DNA of 64,000 bases from Rhizobium sp. NZLR1 (GCF_017357385.1 NZ_CP071635.1:248001-312000), one strand, 5' to 3'. Positions 8,124 through 19,261 are shown, counted from the first letter of the stretch. Notes: generated by a model from the letters alone, not told the origin. Made by a program: numbers and translations.

Positions 8124-10055
8124 TCATGCAGGCTTTGGCGTATCCCCGACCATGTGAAACCTGTTTGTGCCGACGCATGCTTTCATGTCGTTACGACGGA
8201 ACCAGATGGCTCGTCCGCATCGGAGTGGGGCGTTTCCTGCGGTGAAGACGATCTGTTCGTCGGCGCGCATGCGCAAAACTTCATGCGGCTGGATGAGCGG
8301 TCTGGCGGCAAGCTGTTTCGAGCGCGTGCGCGATGAACCCTTCGACTGGACACTGCGACTGACCTGATCGCTCTCGACAGTCGTCATGCCGCAGCGTCGC
8401 GAGATGTAGTCGGCCGTTTCCGGATCGTTGATGGCAGCAAACGAGATCCAGCTCGCACTCTCAAACCATTTGCTCGCCGCGTCGCGGCCGCCATAGGTTT
8501 CTCGCATCTGGCCGATCGACTGGTAGATCATTGTCAGCGTGATGCCGTATTTTCGGCCGGCGTCACGAGCCGTTTCGAGAATCCGCATGTAGCCCAGGCG
8601 TGCCACCTCGTCCAAAAGGAACAGCGCCCTGCCCTTCAAGGCGCCATCACGATTGTAGATCGCGTTCAGGAAGGACCCGATGATGACGCGGGCAAGACCG
8701 GAATGGGTCTCCAAGGTCTTGAGGTCTATGTTGATGAAGACGTCCGTATTGCCGGCCGCGATGTCGTTGGTCGCGAACTTCTTTCCAGACACGAGTGCTG
8801 CGTAGTTCGGATAGGAAAGCCAGTGTGTTTCCTTGACCGCGTTGGCGTAGACGCCGGAGAAAGTTTCCGGCGTCATGTTGACGAAGGCTGCGACGTTTTC
8901 CTTCACAAAATCCGAGCCCGAATTGTCGTAGATGTCTTGCAGTCGTTTGCGCAATGTCGGCTCCGGCTCCGAGAGGTTCATGCGCACCTGCCGAAGCGTC
9001 TGGTCGTGCTCGTCCGTGCGGCCGGACAGGCAGACATCGGCGATCAGCGCCGTCAGCAGTTGCAGCGCCGATGCGCGAAAGAAGTCGTCACGGACACCAC
9101 GCACGCCTCCGCCGTCGCTCATGATCCATGAGGCGACCGAGGCAATATCCTCTTCCTTCGTCCCGCCGAAACGACCAACCCAGTCCAGCACGTTAAAACC
9201 GATGTCAGGCTTCCTTGGATCGAGGACGAATACATCCCTTCCGGCTCCGCCGCGATGCACGGAGACCATCGGTGCGACCTCGTTCGAAGGATCGAGCACG
9301 ATCAGCGTGCCGCCCCATTTCAGTGCCGTCGGGATCGTCACCGACGTCGTCTTGAAGCCACCGGAACCGGCAAAGACGATCCCGTGCGACGAGCCGAACG
9401 AGCCATCGAAGCACAGCAACGGCGACTTGCCGCCGGCGCCCCACGTCTCAGCGCTGTCGGCGCGAAACGCTTGGCTCCCGACACTGTCCTTGTCGACCCG
9501 ATAGCGCTCGCCGATGACGATACCACCGGCATCGGGAAACAGCTTTGCTGCCTCCGTCAGTTTCATCCAATCCGCTTCGCCATGGAGCGCCCGCTTGCCC
9601 TGAATGCGTTTTGGCTCGGCCCTTGCGAATGCCGCATTGCCGATGAGCGCGACGCGAAGCGCGAAGCAGGCACATAAGAGCGCCGCACTCGCGCCGATCG
9701 ACGTCGCCGGATCGAGAAAGGCCCAGACCGTCTTGTCGGCGGGTACTGTCATGAAAGCGGAAAGGCGCATTGTTTCGCGAATGGCTGCGATCAAGATCGT
9801 CCCACTGCATCCCGCGACGACGCCCCAACCTGCCTGCTTGATATTGATCGAACCCGCGCTCGAAAACAGCAACAGAATTCCGATCGCCGCACTGGCCACA
9901 TAGGGCAATGCGATGCCCGCCCGCCCCCATGCCAGTCGCGCGGCCTCGGTCTTGCCAAAACCGGAAAGCCACTGCTCTACCCCTGTCATCCCGATGACGA
10001 CCAGGATCATCAACGTCCCTGGCATGACGACGAGCGCAATCCTATTGATCGTCAT
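8124..10055 (-). CDS. traG: TraG coupling protein (VirD4-like ATPase)
   Basis: 643 residues from the ATG at 10055 ([13 protein letters not shown]), which follows GGAGGCCTTCGGCA; a longer frame upstream lacks a ribosome site. There are three or four N-terminal membrane segments, then the cytosolic ATPase with the Walker A variant GSGGFKTTS (about residue 230) and Walker [12 protein letters not shown] (about residue 482). Coupling proteins hand the relaxase-DNA complex made at oriT to the mating channel. It is the last gene of traC-traD-traG, overlapping traD by 14 bases, and its length is normal for Ti-plasmid-type TraG. Confidence 0.95.
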   Translation of the reverse strand: MTINRIALVVMPGTLMILVVIGMTGVEQWLSGFGKTEAARLAWGRAGIALPYVASAAIGILLLFSSAGSINIKQAGWGVVAGCSGTILIAAIRETMRLSAFMTVPADKTVWAFLDPATSIGASAALLCACFALRVALIGNAAFARAEPKRIQGKRALHGEADWMKLTEAAKLFPDAGGIVIGERYRVDKDSVGSQAFRADSAETWGAGGKSPLLCFDGSFGSSHGIVFAGSGGFKTTSVTIPTALKWGGTLIVLDPSNEVAPMVSVHRGGAGRDVFVLDPRKPDIGFNVLDWVGRFGGTKEEDIASVASWIMSDGGGVRGVRDDFFRASALQLLTALIADVCLSGRTDEHDQTLRQVRMNLSEPEPTLRKRLQDIYDNSGSDFVKENVAAFVNMTPETFSGVYANAVKETHWLSYPNYAALVSGKKFATNDIAAGNTDVFINIDLKTLETHSGLARVIIGSFLNAIYNRDGALKGRALFLLDEVARLGYMRILETARDAGRKYGITLTMIYQSIGQMRETYGGRDAASKWFESASWISFAAINDPETADYISRRCGMTTVESDQVSRSVQSKGSSRTRSKQLAARPLIQPHEVLRMRADEQIVFTAGNAPLRCGRAIWFRRNDMKACVGTNRFHMVGDTPKPA

Positions 10056-10257
10056 TGCCGAAGGCCTCCACGCCGATTGCCGTGAGCCTGGACCGCTCGG
10101 TATCGTCACTCTTGATGCGGCGCGCTGCATCGACCAGCGCGCCCAGCAACAGCGCTCGCTTCTCGTAGCGCAGACCGGCCTTGACGATCAGTCCGCCGAG
10201 CTCGATCTTTTCCCGCGTGTCCTTCTTGCGGGCGTCGGATGTCATCGTCCTCGCCAT
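10042..10257 (-). CDS. traD: TraD conjugal transfer protein
   Basis: 71 residues, the normal TraD length. Sequence landmarks are [32 protein letters not shown], in which KIELGGL and KAGL are typical. Ti-type TraD is a small helical relaxosome accessory protein required for transfer; its biochemistry is poorly known. It sits between traC (4-base gap) and traG (14-base overlap), so the three are translated together. Residue 5 is a second possible start. Confidence 0.88.
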   Translation of the reverse strand: MARTMTSDARKKDTREKIELGGLIVKAGLRYEKRALLLGALVDAARRIKSDDTERSRLTAIGVEAFGNDDQ

Positions 10258-10261
10258 GCGT

Positions 10262-10555
10262 TCAAGCCTCGCCAGCGCTGCCCGCGCCCGCGCCAGACGT
10301 GACCGGCGCGGTTTGCTGCGAGACGACGGCTGCCCCTCCCCTTTCTTTTCCGGCCGTAGCGCCCTGCCCTCCGCGAAATCGCTTGGTCAGTTGCTCAAAC
10401 GCTGCCTGAAGCTCCGCCTCGTCGATCTCGATCTCGCCAAGGCCCGCCTTGAGCGCGATCCGTCCGATGCGTTCCGCTTCCCGGGTCTCGGCGATCTTGA
10501 GCTGTTCCTGCAGCTTGGCGATTTCGTCGCGAAGTTTCGCGGATGGCTTCTTCAT
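10262..10555 (-). CDS. traC: TraC conjugal transfer protein
   Basis: 97 residues starting [20 protein letters not shown], with a coiled-coil N-terminal half, a conserved middle ([31 protein letters not shown]) and a disordered Gly/Ala/Thr tail. This is the Ti-plasmid TraC family, a relaxosome accessory protein acting at oriT. It is the first gene leftwards from oriT and leads the traC-D-G operon. The candidate TraR operator at 10631-10645 lies about 75 bases upstream, where activation would be expected. Confidence 0.9.
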   Translation of the reverse strand: MKKPSAKLRDEIAKLQEQLKIAETREAERIGRIALKAGLGEIEIDEAELQAAFEQLTKRFRGGQGATAGKERGGAAVVSQQTAPVTSGAGAGSAGEA

Positions 10556-10630
10556 GTCCGTCTGTCTCCCTGGGTGCGAAAGCTTGTCTTTCGAACCCAG
10601 TTTTTCGGACCGGAGTGCGGAACGCACTAC

Positions 10631-10645
10631 TGTGAATCCTACAAT
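10631..10645. promoter_or_regulatory. Candidate non-classical tra box (TraR site)
   Basis: TGTGAATCCTACAAT here, whose complement is ATTGTAGGATTCACA. The same motif occurs twice more, both between traI and repA. It lies in the divergent traC / traA promoter region next to oriT, exactly where Ti plasmids carry TraR boxes. The classical 18-bp tra box was not found. Confidence 0.55.
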
Positions 10646-10694
10646 CGCCAAGGGCGATGCTTTCGGGAATGATCCCGGCCGTTCCGAAGGAGCG

Positions 10695-10735
10695 GCTTCC
10701 AAGGGCGCAATTATACGTCGCTGGCGCGACGTGTT
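10695..10735 (-). other. oriT: oriT (origin of conjugal transfer)
   Basis: The plus strand reads AAGGGCGCAATTATA followed at once by the 6-bp inverted repeat ACGTCG / CGACGT with a 6-base spacer. Read on the minus strand this is an inverted repeat followed by TATAATTGCGCCCTT, which matches the layout of RSF1010- and Ti-type oriT nick regions. It lies between divergent traC and traA, the known place of oriT in Ti plasmids. The nick should fall in the GCGCCC part of the minus strand; the exact base is inferred by analogy. Confidence 0.85.
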
Positions 10736-10810
10736 GCTGAGAGAGCCTCGTGGGGCGGCAGCTCCCGACGAACCTTTTGATTTCATTCGCAACCGGGAGA
10801 GAACTCCGCC

Positions 10811-13800
10811 GTGGCCGTCCCTCACTTCTCCGTCAGCGTCGTCGCCCGTGGCTCCGGCCGCAGTGCCGTGCTGTCGGCGGCCTACCGGCACTGCGCTAAG
10901 ATGGAGTTCGAGCGGGAAGCCCGGACGATCGACTACACGCGAAAGCAGGGGCTCCTGCATGAGGAGTTCGTGATCCCTGCCGACGCGCCTGAATGGGTGT
11001 GCAGCATGACTGCCGATCGCTCGGTCGCCGGCGCATCCGAGTCCTTCTGGAACAAGGTGGAGGGCTTCGAGAAGCGATCCGACGCGCAGCTCGCCAAGGA
11101 CGTCACCATAGCTCTGCCGCTCGAGCTGACGGCCGTGCAGAACATCGCGCTCATGCACGACTTTGTGGCGGGCCACATCACTGCGCAGGGCATGGTCGCG
11201 GACTGGGTCTATCACGACGCCCCCGGCAATCCTCACGTCCACCTCATGACCACATTGCGCCCGCTGACCGAAGACGGTTTCGGTTCGAAGAAGGTCGCGG
11301 TGCTCGGCCCGGATGGCAAGCCAATCCGAAATGACGCCGGTAAAATCGTCTATCAGCTGTGGGCCGGTAGCACTGAGGATTTCAACGCGTTTCGCGACGG
11401 TTGGTTTGCCTGCCAGAACAAACATCTGGCGCTTGCCGGCCTCGATATCCGCATCGATGGCCGTTCCTTCGAAAAGCAGGGTATTGACCTCGAGCCAACC
11501 ATTCACCTCGGCGTCGGCGCCAAAGCCATCGAGCGCAAGGCCGAGCAATCCGACCACAAGTCGGAGACCTCGACTCCCAAACTCGAACGCATCGAGCTTC
11601 AGGAGGAGCGCCGCAGTGAGAATGCTCGACGCATCCGGCGTCGTCCCGAGATCGTGCTTGAGCTGATCACGCGGGAGAAGAGCGTCTTTGACGAGCGCGA
11701 TGTAGCGAAGGTCCTGTACCGGTACATCGACGATGCCCGGCTTTTCCAAAGCCTGATGGTGAGGATACTGCAGAGGCCGGAAGCGCTCCGGCTCGAACGC
11801 GAGCGGATTAATCTTGCGACCGGGGTCCGGGAGGCGGCGAAATACACCACGCGCGAGATGATCCGGCTCGAAGCCGAGATGGCCAACCGTGCGATCTGGC
11901 TCTCCGGCCGCGCCTCCCGTGGGGTCCGTGAGACGGTGCTGCAAGCGACATTTGCGCGCCATTCCCGTCTGTCGGATGAGCAGCGAACGGCGATCGAGCA
12001 TGTCGCCGGGGCCGCGCGGATCGCCGCTGTCATCGGCCGCGCCGGCGCCGGCAAGACGACGATGATGAAGGCTGCGCGCGAGGCATGGGAAGCGGCCGGC
12101 TATCGTGTCGTCGGCGGCGCCTTGGCGGGCAAAGCCGCCGAGGGATTGGAGAAGGAAGCCGGCATTGTTTCCCGCACGGTGTCGTCGTGGGAGCTTCGCT
12201 GGAACCAGGGTCGCAACCAGCTCGACGACAAGACTGTTTTCGTACTCGACGAGGCGGGCATGGTGTCGTCACGGCAGATGGCGCTGTTGGTCGAAACTGC
12301 GACCAAGGCCGGCGCCAAGCTCGTCCTTGTCGGCGATCCGGAACAACTGCAGCCGATCGAAGCGGGCGCCGCCTTCCGTGCGATCGTCGATCGCATCGGC
12401 TATGCCGAACTCGAGACTATCTACCGCCAGCGCCAGCAATGGATGCGCGACGCCTCGCTCGATCTGGCGCGTGGCAAGGTCCGCAAGGCTGTCGATGCCT
12501 ACACCGCCCATGGTCGAATGATTGGTTTGAGACTGAAGGACGAGGCCGTCGAAAGCCTGATCGCAGCTTGGGACCGGGACTACGACCCTTCGAAGACCAG
12601 CCTGATCCTCGCACACCTTCGCCGCGACGTCCGAAAGCTCAATGATATGGCCCGCGCCAAGCTGGTCGAGCGTGGCGTCGTCGCACACGGATTTGCGTTC
12701 AAGACAGAGGACGGAACCCGCATGTTTGCGACCGGCGATCAGATTGTGTTCCTCAAGAACGAGGGCAGCCTTGGCGTCAAGAACGGCATGCTCGCAAAGG
12801 TGCTTGAAGCCGTAGCTGGCCGGATCGTTGCGGAGATTGGTGACGGCGAGCACCGCCGTCAGGTTACGATCGAGCAGCGCTTCTACAACAATCTCGATCA
12901 CGGCTATGCGACGACGATCCACAAGAGCCAAGGCGCGACCGTCGACCGGGTGAAGGTACTTGCTTCCCTGTCGTTGGACCGGCATCTGACCTATGTGGCT
13001 ATGACTCGCCATCGTGAGGATCTCGCCGTCTATTACGGCAGTCGCTCCTTCGCGAAATCCGGCGGCCTCATCCCGATCTTGTCGCGCCGAAACGCCAAGG
13101 AGACGACCCTCGATTACGAGAAGGCGTCGTTCTACGGCCAAGCGCTGCGCTTCGCGGAAGCGCGGGGCCTTCATCTTGTCAACGTCGCCCGCACGATCGC
13201 ACACGATCGCCTCCAATGGGCCGTCCGGCAAAGCTCGAGGCTCGCCGACCTCGGCGCCCGTCTAGCCGCCATCGGTGCGGCACTTGGACTGGTCCGCGAC
13301 AGCAACAAACACTCCATCCCGGACACAATCAAGGAGGCCAAGCCCATGGTATCAGGCATCACCACCTTCCCGAAATCGCTCGACCAGGCTGTCGAAGACA
13401 AGCTCGCCGCCGATCCCGGGCTCAAGAAGCAATGGGAGGACGTCTCGACCCGCTTCCAGCTCGTCTACGCGAAGCCGGAAGCTGCCTTCAAGGCGATCAA
13501 TGTCGATACGATGTTGAAGGACCAGTCGGTCGCGCAGTCCACCCTGGCAAAGATTGCCGGCGAGCCGGAGAGCTTTGGCGCGCTCAAGGGCAAGACCGGT
13601 CTTCTCGCGAGCCGTGTCGACAAGCAGGACCGGGAAAAAGCGGTCGCCAATGTGCCGGCGCTCGCCCGAAATCTTGAACGCTACCTTCGTGAGCGGGCCG
13701 AGGCCGAATTCAAACACGAGACGGAGGAGCGCGCGGTCCGGCTCAAGGTTTCGGTAGACATCCCGGCGCTCTCCCCATCTGCCAAGCGAACGCTCGAACG

Positions 13801-14137
13801 CGTGCGCGATGCGATCGATCGCAACGATCTTCCGTCCGGCCTCGAATACGCGCTCGCCGACAAGATGGTGAAGGCCGAACTCGAAGGTTTTGCCAAGGCG
13901 GTTTCCGAGCGTTTCGGGGAAAGGACCTTCCTGCCTTTGGCTGCGAAAGACACTGATGGCAAGACTTTCGAGACCGTCACATCGGGCATGACGGCCGGCC
14001 AGAAGGCCGAGGTCCGGTCCGCGTGGAATTCCATGCGGACGGTCCAGCAACTTGGCTCTCATGAACGAACGACGGAAGCGGCCAAGCAGGCTGAGACGAT
14101 GCGTCAGACGAAGAGCCAGGGGCTTTCGCTGAAATGA
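10811..14137 (+). CDS. traA: TraA relaxase-helicase
   Basis: 1108 residues, GTG start. The N-terminal MobA/MobL-type relaxase has Tyr25 in [10 protein letters not shown] and the metal-binding histidine cluster [14 protein letters not shown] (about 134-147). The middle is a RecD/TraI-like superfamily 1 helicase with Walker [10 protein letters not shown] (about 409) and Walker B VLDEAGMV (about 480), then later helicase motifs ([26 protein letters not shown]). The C-terminal 250 residues are helical. It should nick oriT, stay on the 5' end and unwind the transferred strand. It leads traA-F-B-H and overlaps traF by four bases (ATGA). Length and order match Ti plasmids. Confidence 0.96.
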   Translation: MAVPHFSVSVVARGSGRSAVLSAAYRHCAKMEFEREARTIDYTRKQGLLHEEFVIPADAPEWVCSMTADRSVAGASESFWNKVEGFEKRSDAQLAKDVTIALPLELTAVQNIALMHDFVAGHITAQGMVADWVYHDAPGNPHVHLMTTLRPLTEDGFGSKKVAVLGPDGKPIRNDAGKIVYQLWAGSTEDFNAFRDGWFACQNKHLALAGLDIRIDGRSFEKQGIDLEPTIHLGVGAKAIERKAEQSDHKSETSTPKLERIELQEERRSENARRIRRRPEIVLELITREKSVFDERDVAKVLYRYIDDARLFQSLMVRILQRPEALRLERERINLATGVREAAKYTTREMIRLEAEMANRAIWLSGRASRGVRETVLQATFARHSRLSDEQRTAIEHVAGAARIAAVIGRAGAGKTTMMKAAREAWEAAGYRVVGGALAGKAAEGLEKEAGIVSRTVSSWELRWNQGRNQLDDKTVFVLDEAGMVSSRQMALLVETATKAGAKLVLVGDPEQLQPIEAGAAFRAIVDRIGYAELETIYRQRQQWMRDASLDLARGKVRKAVDAYTAHGRMIGLRLKDEAVESLIAAWDRDYDPSKTSLILAHLRRDVRKLNDMARAKLVERGVVAHGFAFKTEDGTRMFATGDQIVFLKNEGSLGVKNGMLAKVLEAVAGRIVAEIGDGEHRRQVTIEQRFYNNLDHGYATTIHKSQGATVDRVKVLASLSLDRHLTYVAMTRHREDLAVYYGSRSFAKSGGLIPILSRRNAKETTLDYEKASFYGQALRFAEARGLHLVNVARTIAHDRLQWAVRQSSRLADLGARLAAIGAALGLVRDSNKHSIPDTIKEAKPMVSGITTFPKSLDQAVEDKLAADPGLKKQWEDVSTRFQLVYAKPEAAFKAINVDTMLKDQSVAQSTLAKIAGEPESFGALKGKTGLLASRVDKQDREKAVANVPALARNLERYLRERAEAEFKHETEERAVRLKVSVDIPALSPSAKRTLERVRDAIDRNDLPSGLEYALADKMVKAELEGFAKAVSERFGERTFLPLAAKDTDGKTFETVTSGMTAGQKAEVRSAWNSMRTVQQLGSHERTTEAAKQAETMRQTKSQGLSLK

Positions 14138-14700
14138 CCGCGGGAGCTGGAACGCGGCGGGCGATGACCGCGGAACAACGACGAGCGGCTGGAATCATTT
14201 TTATGGCCGCATTGGTGGTCATACTGGCGATCGGCACCGGCCTCGCCGGCGGCTACCGCATCAATCTGACGCCGAGCGAGCCACTCGGCGTATGGCGTAT
14301 CGTTCCGCTCCATCGCCCCGTTACTGTCAATGATCTGGTGTTCATCTGCCCACCGGCTACCGCGGAAATGCGGGAGGCACGAGCGCGTGGCTATTTTCGT
14401 TCTGGTTCCTGCCCGGGCGGCGTCGCACCGTTGATCAAGACAGTGATCGCCGTAGGAGGACAAAATGTCGAAATCAGCGTCAGCGTGAGCGTGGATGGGT
14501 GGAGGGTTTCCTCTTCCAGTCTCGCACTACGAGATGGAAAAGGCCGGCCGTTGACGCCCTCTCCGAGCGGCATCGTACCGCCAGGATATGTCTTCCTGCA
14601 TTCCGCATTCCCCGGCTCCTATGACTCCCGATATTTTGGTCCGGTGCCAGCTTCCGGCATCCTCGGCCTGGCGCAGGAGGTGTTCACCTATGTGCCGTGA
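14134..14700 (+). CDS. traF: TraF conjugal-transfer peptidase
   Basis: 188 residues, translationally coupled to traA by an ATGA overlap. There is an N-terminal membrane segment (about 18-40) and a signal-peptidase (S26)-like catalytic region: the serine in [13 protein letters not shown] (about residue 48) and the lysine in [11 protein letters not shown] (about residue 99). In RP4 and Ti systems TraF matures the TrbC pilin into a cyclic form. The substrate trbC is present in this window. Catalytic residues are seen directly; the pilin role follows from the family. Confidence 0.92.
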   Translation: MTAGAGTRRAMTAEQRRAAGIIFMAALVVILAIGTGLAGGYRINLTPSEPLGVWRIVPLHRPVTVNDLVFICPPATAEMREARARGYFRSGSCPGGVAPLIKTVIAVGGQNVEISVSVSVDGWRVSSSSLALRDGKGRPLTPSPSGIVPPGYVFLHSAFPGSYDSRYFGPVPASGILGLAQEVFTYVP

Positions 14701-15853
14701 TTACCTTCGGCCGTTGCTGCTGATATTCGCTTCGATTGCGGTCGGCGTGGTGGGCTGGAGCGGCTATATGTTGCTCCTTCCTGTCGCGCTGGGGTTTCCG
14801 GTTCTTTGGTCGCTCGCGCGAACGAGATCAGTGGCGGCACTTGTCTCCGCCGGATATTTTCTGGCCGCATCACGTGGTTTGCCGCAAGGCGTGGCCGCCT
14901 TCTATTCGTCGGATATCTGGCCGGGCTTGTTGCTCTGGCTGTGCGCCTCTTTGAGCTTTGTGGTGGTGCATGCTGTCCTCTGGTCAAAGAACACGCGCGT
15001 TCGTCCTTCTCGCTATCTCCTTGCGGCCGTCATCATGGCCATCCCACCATTCGGCATCACGGGCTGGGCACATCCTGTCACGGCGGCGGGTGTTCTGTTC
15101 CCGGGATGGGGATGGTGGGGCCTTGGCTTCATGACAGCCGGCCTTGCGGGCCTCGCAACACGCATTTGGCCAGCTGTCGCCACCGCCTTTGCAGGCCTTT
15201 GGCTGTGGTCCGCCGCGATCTGGACCGATCCGAAACTACCGGAAGGCTGGCGCGGCGTCGATCTGGAGTTGAGCGCTTCGCTCGGCCGAGAGGCCGGTCT
15301 TCAACGCCAGCGTGACATAATCGCAACGGTGCGGAACGCCGCCAGCGACGGTGCCCGCTATGTCGTGCTGCCGGAAAGTGCGCTTGGCTTCTGGACCCCG
15401 ACCGTGGCGCGGCTTTGGACAGGCGCCCTCAGCGATAGCAATGCCACAGTGATGGCCGGGGCCGCGGTGGTCGATCCCAGGGGCTACAACAATGTTCTGG
15501 TCGCGATCGACAGGAAGGGCAGCCGCATCCTCTATCGCGAACGCATGCCGGTTCCCGGCTCGATGTGGCAGCCGTGGCGTTTCTTGTTCGGGGAGAGTGG
15601 CGGTGCCAGCGTGGATTTTTTTGCGAACCCGGTCGTCCCGATCGGTGCCGGCCGCGCGGCGCCATTGATCTGCTACGAGCAACTGATCGTTTGGCCGGTG
15701 CTTCAGTCCATGCTCCACGATCCCGATCTCGTCGTTGCCGTCGGAAACGGATGGTGGACCGAAGGGACGTCGATCGTTGCCATTCAGCGCGCCGCTGCCA
15801 CCGCATGGGCAAAGCTCTTCGCAAAACCGCTTGTCATTGCCTTCAACACCTGA
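14690..15853 (+). CDS. traB: TraB conjugal transfer protein (nitrilase-like domain)
   Basis: 387 residues from the ATG at 14690, which has AGGAGG nine bases upstream and overlaps the end of traF. The N-terminal half (to about residue 180) has several membrane segments. The C-terminal half looks like a carbon-nitrogen hydrolase fold: a glutamate in [12 protein letters not shown], and a cysteine in [12 protein letters not shown]. Ti-type TraB raises transfer efficiency, but its reaction is not known. It is third in traA-F-B-H, with traH 16 bases downstream. Confidence 0.9.
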   Translation: MCRDYLRPLLLIFASIAVGVVGWSGYMLLLPVALGFPVLWSLARTRSVAALVSAGYFLAASRGLPQGVAAFYSSDIWPGLLLWLCASLSFVVVHAVLWSKNTRVRPSRYLLAAVIMAIPPFGITGWAHPVTAAGVLFPGWGWWGLGFMTAGLAGLATRIWPAVATAFAGLWLWSAAIWTDPKLPEGWRGVDLELSASLGREAGLQRQRDIIATVRNAASDGARYVVLPESALGFWTPTVARLWTGALSDSNATVMAGAAVVDPRGYNNVLVAIDRKGSRILYRERMPVPGSMWQPWRFLFGESGGASVDFFANPVVPIGAGRAAPLICYEQLIVWPVLQSMLHDPDLVVAVGNGWWTEGTSIVAIQRAAATAWAKLFAKPLVIAFNT

Positions 15854-15869
15854 CTGCCCAGGAGACATC

Positions 15870-16487
15870 ATGCTCGACGCCGCCCTGATAAAAGAATGCG
15901 CAGACCCTTCCCTCAAGCCCGCGATCGTGGAGCAGTTCGTGATGGCAGCGGGCTCGGGTGATCCCCTCGCCGTCACTGTTAAATCGGGCGGCCGGTTAAT
16001 ACTCGTTCCGAAAGCCACATCGACTGAGGAGGCGATGGCGATCATGCGCCAATACGCTGGTCAGGCGGTCGTCCGAGTCGGCCTGACCCAGTTTCCTGCT
16101 GAGGTTGGAGTCAAGGAGCCCGCCGATTTGAAGCCTGATCTCGTCGATCCTTGCCAGAACCTCCGCAAAGGCACGGCGATGTTCGCCAAGGTCCTGAGGA
16201 TCGTTGCGAAATGGTATGGCAACCCCACGAGCAAAGATGTCTTCCCGCAGATTTTTGATGATGCAGTCTACGCATGGAAAACCGGCGAGTTCGAGGGCGT
16301 GAGTGTGTTTCAGGCGGAGGATCCTGGAATACCCATCGAAGCGCCGCAGCAAAGCGATGAGACTCGTCCCGCCGAGTCAGTGGATGGCGAGGAAGCGACG
16401 CCAAAACACGTACAGCCAGAGACGATGCAGGATGTTAGGCATGCGGGGATACGGATCGATCTTTCCCGCATCGGTGGTCAGCAATAG
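15870..16487 (+). CDS. traH: TraH conjugal transfer protein
   Basis: 205 residues from the ATG at 15870, preceded by CAGGAGACATC. It begins MLDAALIKECADPSLKPAIVEQF, divided by a conserved segment with GLTQFPAEVG and a DIFPQ-like FPQIFDDAVYAW, and ends in a disordered acidic tail. This is the Ti-plasmid TraH family: no signal peptide is seen, and the role in transfer is undefined. It closes the traAFBH operon. The 234 bases after it hold no gene. Confidence 0.88.
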   Translation: MLDAALIKECADPSLKPAIVEQFVMAAGSGDPLAVTVKSGGRLILVPKATSTEEAMAIMRQYAGQAVVRVGLTQFPAEVGVKEPADLKPDLVDPCQNLRKGTAMFAKVLRIVAKWYGNPTSKDVFPQIFDDAVYAWKTGEFEGVSVFQAEDPGIPIEAPQQSDETRPAESVDGEEATPKHVQPETMQDVRHAGIRIDLSRIGGQQ

Positions 16488-16721
16488 CGTTGAGTTCACC
16501 TCGCATTGGCGAGGCATGTTCCGGCCAACCCAAAGTCTAGGCGACTCCAAAGCATGAAATTACTGTGCTTCCAGATGCCTGGTCCGTGGTTGTAATGGCG
16601 GCGAGCCAGTAAGAAACCGCATACTGACGGGTTCCAGCTATGGAGTTGCCCGATAAAAAACCCGACAGGATCTGATTTCTGTTCGCTGAGCCATGAACTC
16701 GCGTGGTTGCGACCAAACCGC

Positions 16722-17591
16722 TCATTCGTCCAGCCTCGCAGCCGCAACCGCGTGCGGCATCAGGAATGTGGCAATCTCCGCGATGACGTCTGTCAGATCG
16801 CCAGGATTGTGTGCAACGCCTTCAACGAAAGCTCGCCATTGCCGCTGCTTTTGCTGGTCCTTGGCAAAGGCGTCCGTTAGGGCGTCGGGGAGGTCAATGG
16901 GGATCGATGTCTCGCGGCGATCAAAGGTAGCGGCTATTGCGCGCGCCAGCCGATCATCGCCGAAGTCGAAAGACCTGCTGAGGATCCAGATGTCGTAGAA
17001 ATCCTTCATACGGCTGTTTACTCGCCCCAGCATCACCATTGCCTGGAACTTCTCGGCAATGACCGTTTCTCGCGCATAGGCCCGAAGCCGCGGCATCGGA
17101 AAATCGAGCATGGAAGGATAATCCAAAACCTCCACCCCAGGCTCAAGCGCATCGCCAAAACCGATGTCGATCGTCAGGTTAATCCGGGCTCCGCTGATCG
17201 AAGCGATCACCCGCAGCCTGAGCCCACCATAATCCAATGCCTCGCGAATACGATCCACATGCAGCGTATCAGCGTCGAACGTAACGCCATCGTCGGCCTC
17301 TTGCGCCAGAATTTCCCGAAATGTCTCAAGCATCGGGTCCGGACTCGGATCACCGAAACCCAAAAGGTCGAGGTCGCGCGTGCCTCGGTGCGGATTGTCG
17401 AACCAACTCATCATCAACATCGCCCCTTTTAGAACGAAGCGACCGGCGTGGGGCGACTGGCTAAGCCGGAACAATAACCGTTCAAGAGCAAAACGCGTCA
17501 GGACCAGATCGAAGCTTTGCCCGCTTGCCTTGGCGAGTTGCAATAGGCGGGCGCGCACCGAGGCGCCGACGTTTCTGATTTCTTTAGCCAT
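16722..17591 (-). CDS. abiEii: AbiEii toxin (nucleotidyltransferase)
   Basis: 289 residues. It carries the AbiEii / DUF1814 nucleotidyltransferase pattern: RFVLKGAMLMMSW followed by HRGTRDLDLLG (the Asp-x-Asp metal site at about residues 73-75) and the later motif RMKDFYDIWIL. Toxins of this family transfer nucleotides to target RNAs, for example tRNA acceptor ends, and block growth until countered by AbiEi. It overlaps the upstream abiEi gene by 8 bases, so the pair is coupled. AbiE systems act in abortive infection and plasmid stability. The location between traH and traM/traR suggests an inserted stabilisation cassette. Confidence 0.92.
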   Translation of the reverse strand: MAKEIRNVGASVRARLLQLAKASGQSFDLVLTRFALERLLFRLSQSPHAGRFVLKGAMLMMSWFDNPHRGTRDLDLLGFGDPSPDPMLETFREILAQEADDGVTFDADTLHVDRIREALDYGGLRLRVIASISGARINLTIDIGFGDALEPGVEVLDYPSMLDFPMPRLRAYARETVIAEKFQAMVMLGRVNSRMKDFYDIWILSRSFDFGDDRLARAIAATFDRRETSIPIDLPDALTDAFAKDQQKQRQWRAFVEGVAHNPGDLTDVIAEIATFLMPHAVAAARLDE

Positions 17592-18201
17592 TGGCGGTCA
17601 GCGCCTCGAGATACGGCCGGATCACCGATCCGACGCCACCGCGTTCGGCCTGGTTGGCGATTTCGCCAGGAGTAGCCCTTCGTTGCCGCAGCGCCTCCTG
17701 CAGCCCTTCTATCGCTACCGAAAGGCCGATCTTGTTGCGATAGCGAAAGCAATCGGCAATTGTCTTGGCAATTCCAAAGACCCTCACGGGAACGCCTTCA
17801 ATGACATGGGGTTCGACGCTTTCGTTGAGAAGGCCGTCTGTGAAACGCACGATGCGCATAGCGGGGCCGTCCAGTTTCGGAGCCCAGTCCTTACGGCCTA
17901 TGGCAAGCCAGATTTGTCCTGGGAGCTGATCTGTCAGGCCGTGGAACGCCAGTGCCGAAACGAGGCAGATAACGCCTTTGGGTGCGCGTTTGGCAACCTC
18001 CGCCAGGCTGTGGTTGACGTCGAGCTGCGCATCAGGAAGTTGATAAAGACCGCGGGCAAGCCGGAGCACTTCACCATCTCGTTCCATTCGGCTCATGGTG
18101 GCAGCCGTCACACCTGCGTTCCGCAGTTCCACCAAACGTGCTATTCCGCGCTCAGTTAGCACGGTTCGGGCGATCTGGCGTTGCGTGACGGAACCGGGCA
18201 T
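17584..18201 (-). CDS. abiEi: AbiEi-type antitoxin and autorepressor
   Basis: 205 residues. The N-terminal winged-helix region is recognisable from RGIARLVELRNAGVTAATMSRM followed by GLYQLP, as in AbiEi antitoxins; the C-terminal domain has SALAFHGLTDQLPGQIWLAI and the typical IAKTIADCFRYR. In the family the N-terminal domain binds inverted repeats in the promoter and represses the pair, while the C-terminal domain gives antitoxicity. It is upstream of and overlaps abiEii. The start at 18201 opens the only full-length reading of the winged-helix domain. Confidence 0.9.
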   Translation of the reverse strand: MPGSVTQRQIARTVLTERGIARLVELRNAGVTAATMSRMERDGEVLRLARGLYQLPDAQLDVNHSLAEVAKRAPKGVICLVSALAFHGLTDQLPGQIWLAIGRKDWAPKLDGPAMRIVRFTDGLLNESVEPHVIEGVPVRVFGIAKTIADCFRYRNKIGLSVAIEGLQEALRQRRATPGEIANQAERGGVGSVIRPYLEALTANG

Positions 18202-18287
18202 TGATATAAAAGCTCGGAAAGTGGATCTATTATCCTAGGATTTGTATCACAGTCCCTGAGGTGGAGAAAGCCCTCGCTCTTGGAATT

Positions 18288-18638
18288 TCATCCAGCGATT
18301 GTTCGGACTGGGACGCGCATACCCTTGCCTTTGAAAACCGGCTCGCCGCCAACTAACCTTTCACGCAGTGGATGATCTAGTCCACTCCAGAGCACTTCGC
18401 CGCGCGCGGCCCAGTGCTCCCTCGCTCTCGCGACGTCGATGATCAGATAGTCGTCCGCTCTAACAGTTTCTTCTGCATAGGGGTTCTGGTCAATGATACG
18501 AACAAACGCTTGCGACGCTCTGCCGACAGGATCGAACCGACACCGTACGAGAGTTTCAACGAAGCAGATCTTCGTCTGCCAGCGCTCGGGCGGAACTGCG
18601 CGACAGTCGGGTTGAGAGGATGCGCTTATCGATGGCAT
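18288..18638 (-). CDS. Hypothetical protein, perhaps a remnant
   Basis: Up to 116 residues. The last 85 residues look like real protein (RASQAFVRIIDQNPYAEETVRADDYLI split around IIDVARAREHWAARGE), while the first 30 are low in conserved character, so the true start may be further in. No family is recognised and no strong ribosome site is apparent. It lies between abiE and the XRE gene on the same strand as both. It may be a truncated piece of an accessory gene. Confidence 0.35.
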   Translation of the reverse strand: MPSISASSQPDCRAVPPERWQTKICFVETLVRCRFDPVGRASQAFVRIIDQNPYAEETVRADDYLIIDVARAREHWAARGEVLWSGLDHPLRERLVGGEPVFKGKGMRVPVRTIAG

Positions 18639-18816
18639 TGTGTACCGCCTTCACAGCGATCTCGCTGACGGCTGCGGCTTCGGCAGCCATACATTCACGA
18701 AGAGCGTTGCTAATAATCATTCCTTTTAGAGAGAGTATATACGAGAAGCGAACAGTCTCAATGCCGCCGGCTTGCGAAGACGATTCTCGCTGTCCCAGGC
18801 CGGAGGTGTTACAAGG

Positions 18817-19059
18817 TTATGCACCTGCTTTCGCACCAACCTGGGTCTCACCAATTGGTCGAACTAATTCGACGTGGCTGACATCTAAGGCTTGAGCCAG
18901 TTCATAAAGCGTAATTACAGTTGGGTTGCGACGACCTCGCTCCAGGCTACTAAGATATTGCTGACTGAATCCGGAACGCGCCTCGACCTCTTCCTGTGTC
19001 AGGCCTTTCTCCCGACGCAGGCGGGCAAAATTCGAGCCGACCAGTTTGCGCATGTCCAT
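18817..19059 (-). CDS. Small XRE-family (Cro/C1-type) regulator
   Basis: 80 residues, nearly all helix-turn-helix: GSNFARLRREKGLTQEEVEARSGFSQQYLSSLERGRRNPTV, then ITLYELAQALDV. The recognition helix is FSQQYLSSLERG. It should bind DNA as a dimer, probably repressing its own promoter and perhaps the neighbouring divergent region that leads to traM. An inverted repeat that could be its operator lies 25 bases upstream of the start. There is a second ATG two codons in. No partner toxin gene is adjacent, so it is not clearly part of a toxin-antitoxin pair. Confidence 0.85.
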   Translation of the reverse strand: MDMRKLVGSNFARLRREKGLTQEEVEARSGFSQQYLSSLERGRRNPTVITLYELAQALDVSHVELVRPIGETQVGAKAGA

Positions 19060-19083
19060 GCGCCGAAAGATCGCCGTTTACAC

Positions 19084-19106
19084 ACTTTGAGTTTATCAAC
19101 TAAAGT
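19084..19106. promoter_or_regulatory. Possible operator of the XRE regulator
   Basis: ACTTTGAGTT, spacer TATC, AACTAAAGT forms an almost perfect inverted repeat just upstream of the XRE gene, in an A/T-rich segment. The spacing suits a small dimeric repressor. Binding is inferred. Confidence 0.3.
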
Positions 19107-19261
19107 ATGTAAAAGCCTTTCCTATAAATGCCCGCCAATGCGGGGCGGGTAATGGGTTTAGGGTCGATATAAGCATCAGCGCTTTGCCAGCAACCCAGAG
19201 ATTTCGGACGTAACGGTGCCGGATTTGATGTAGGCGAACCTTCGGGCCACTTGGTGAGAAA

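Noticed and set aside
10556..12001. Long minus-strand frame extending from traC across traA
   Set aside because: Only the last 97 codons are TraC; the rest is antisense to traA and crosses oriT.
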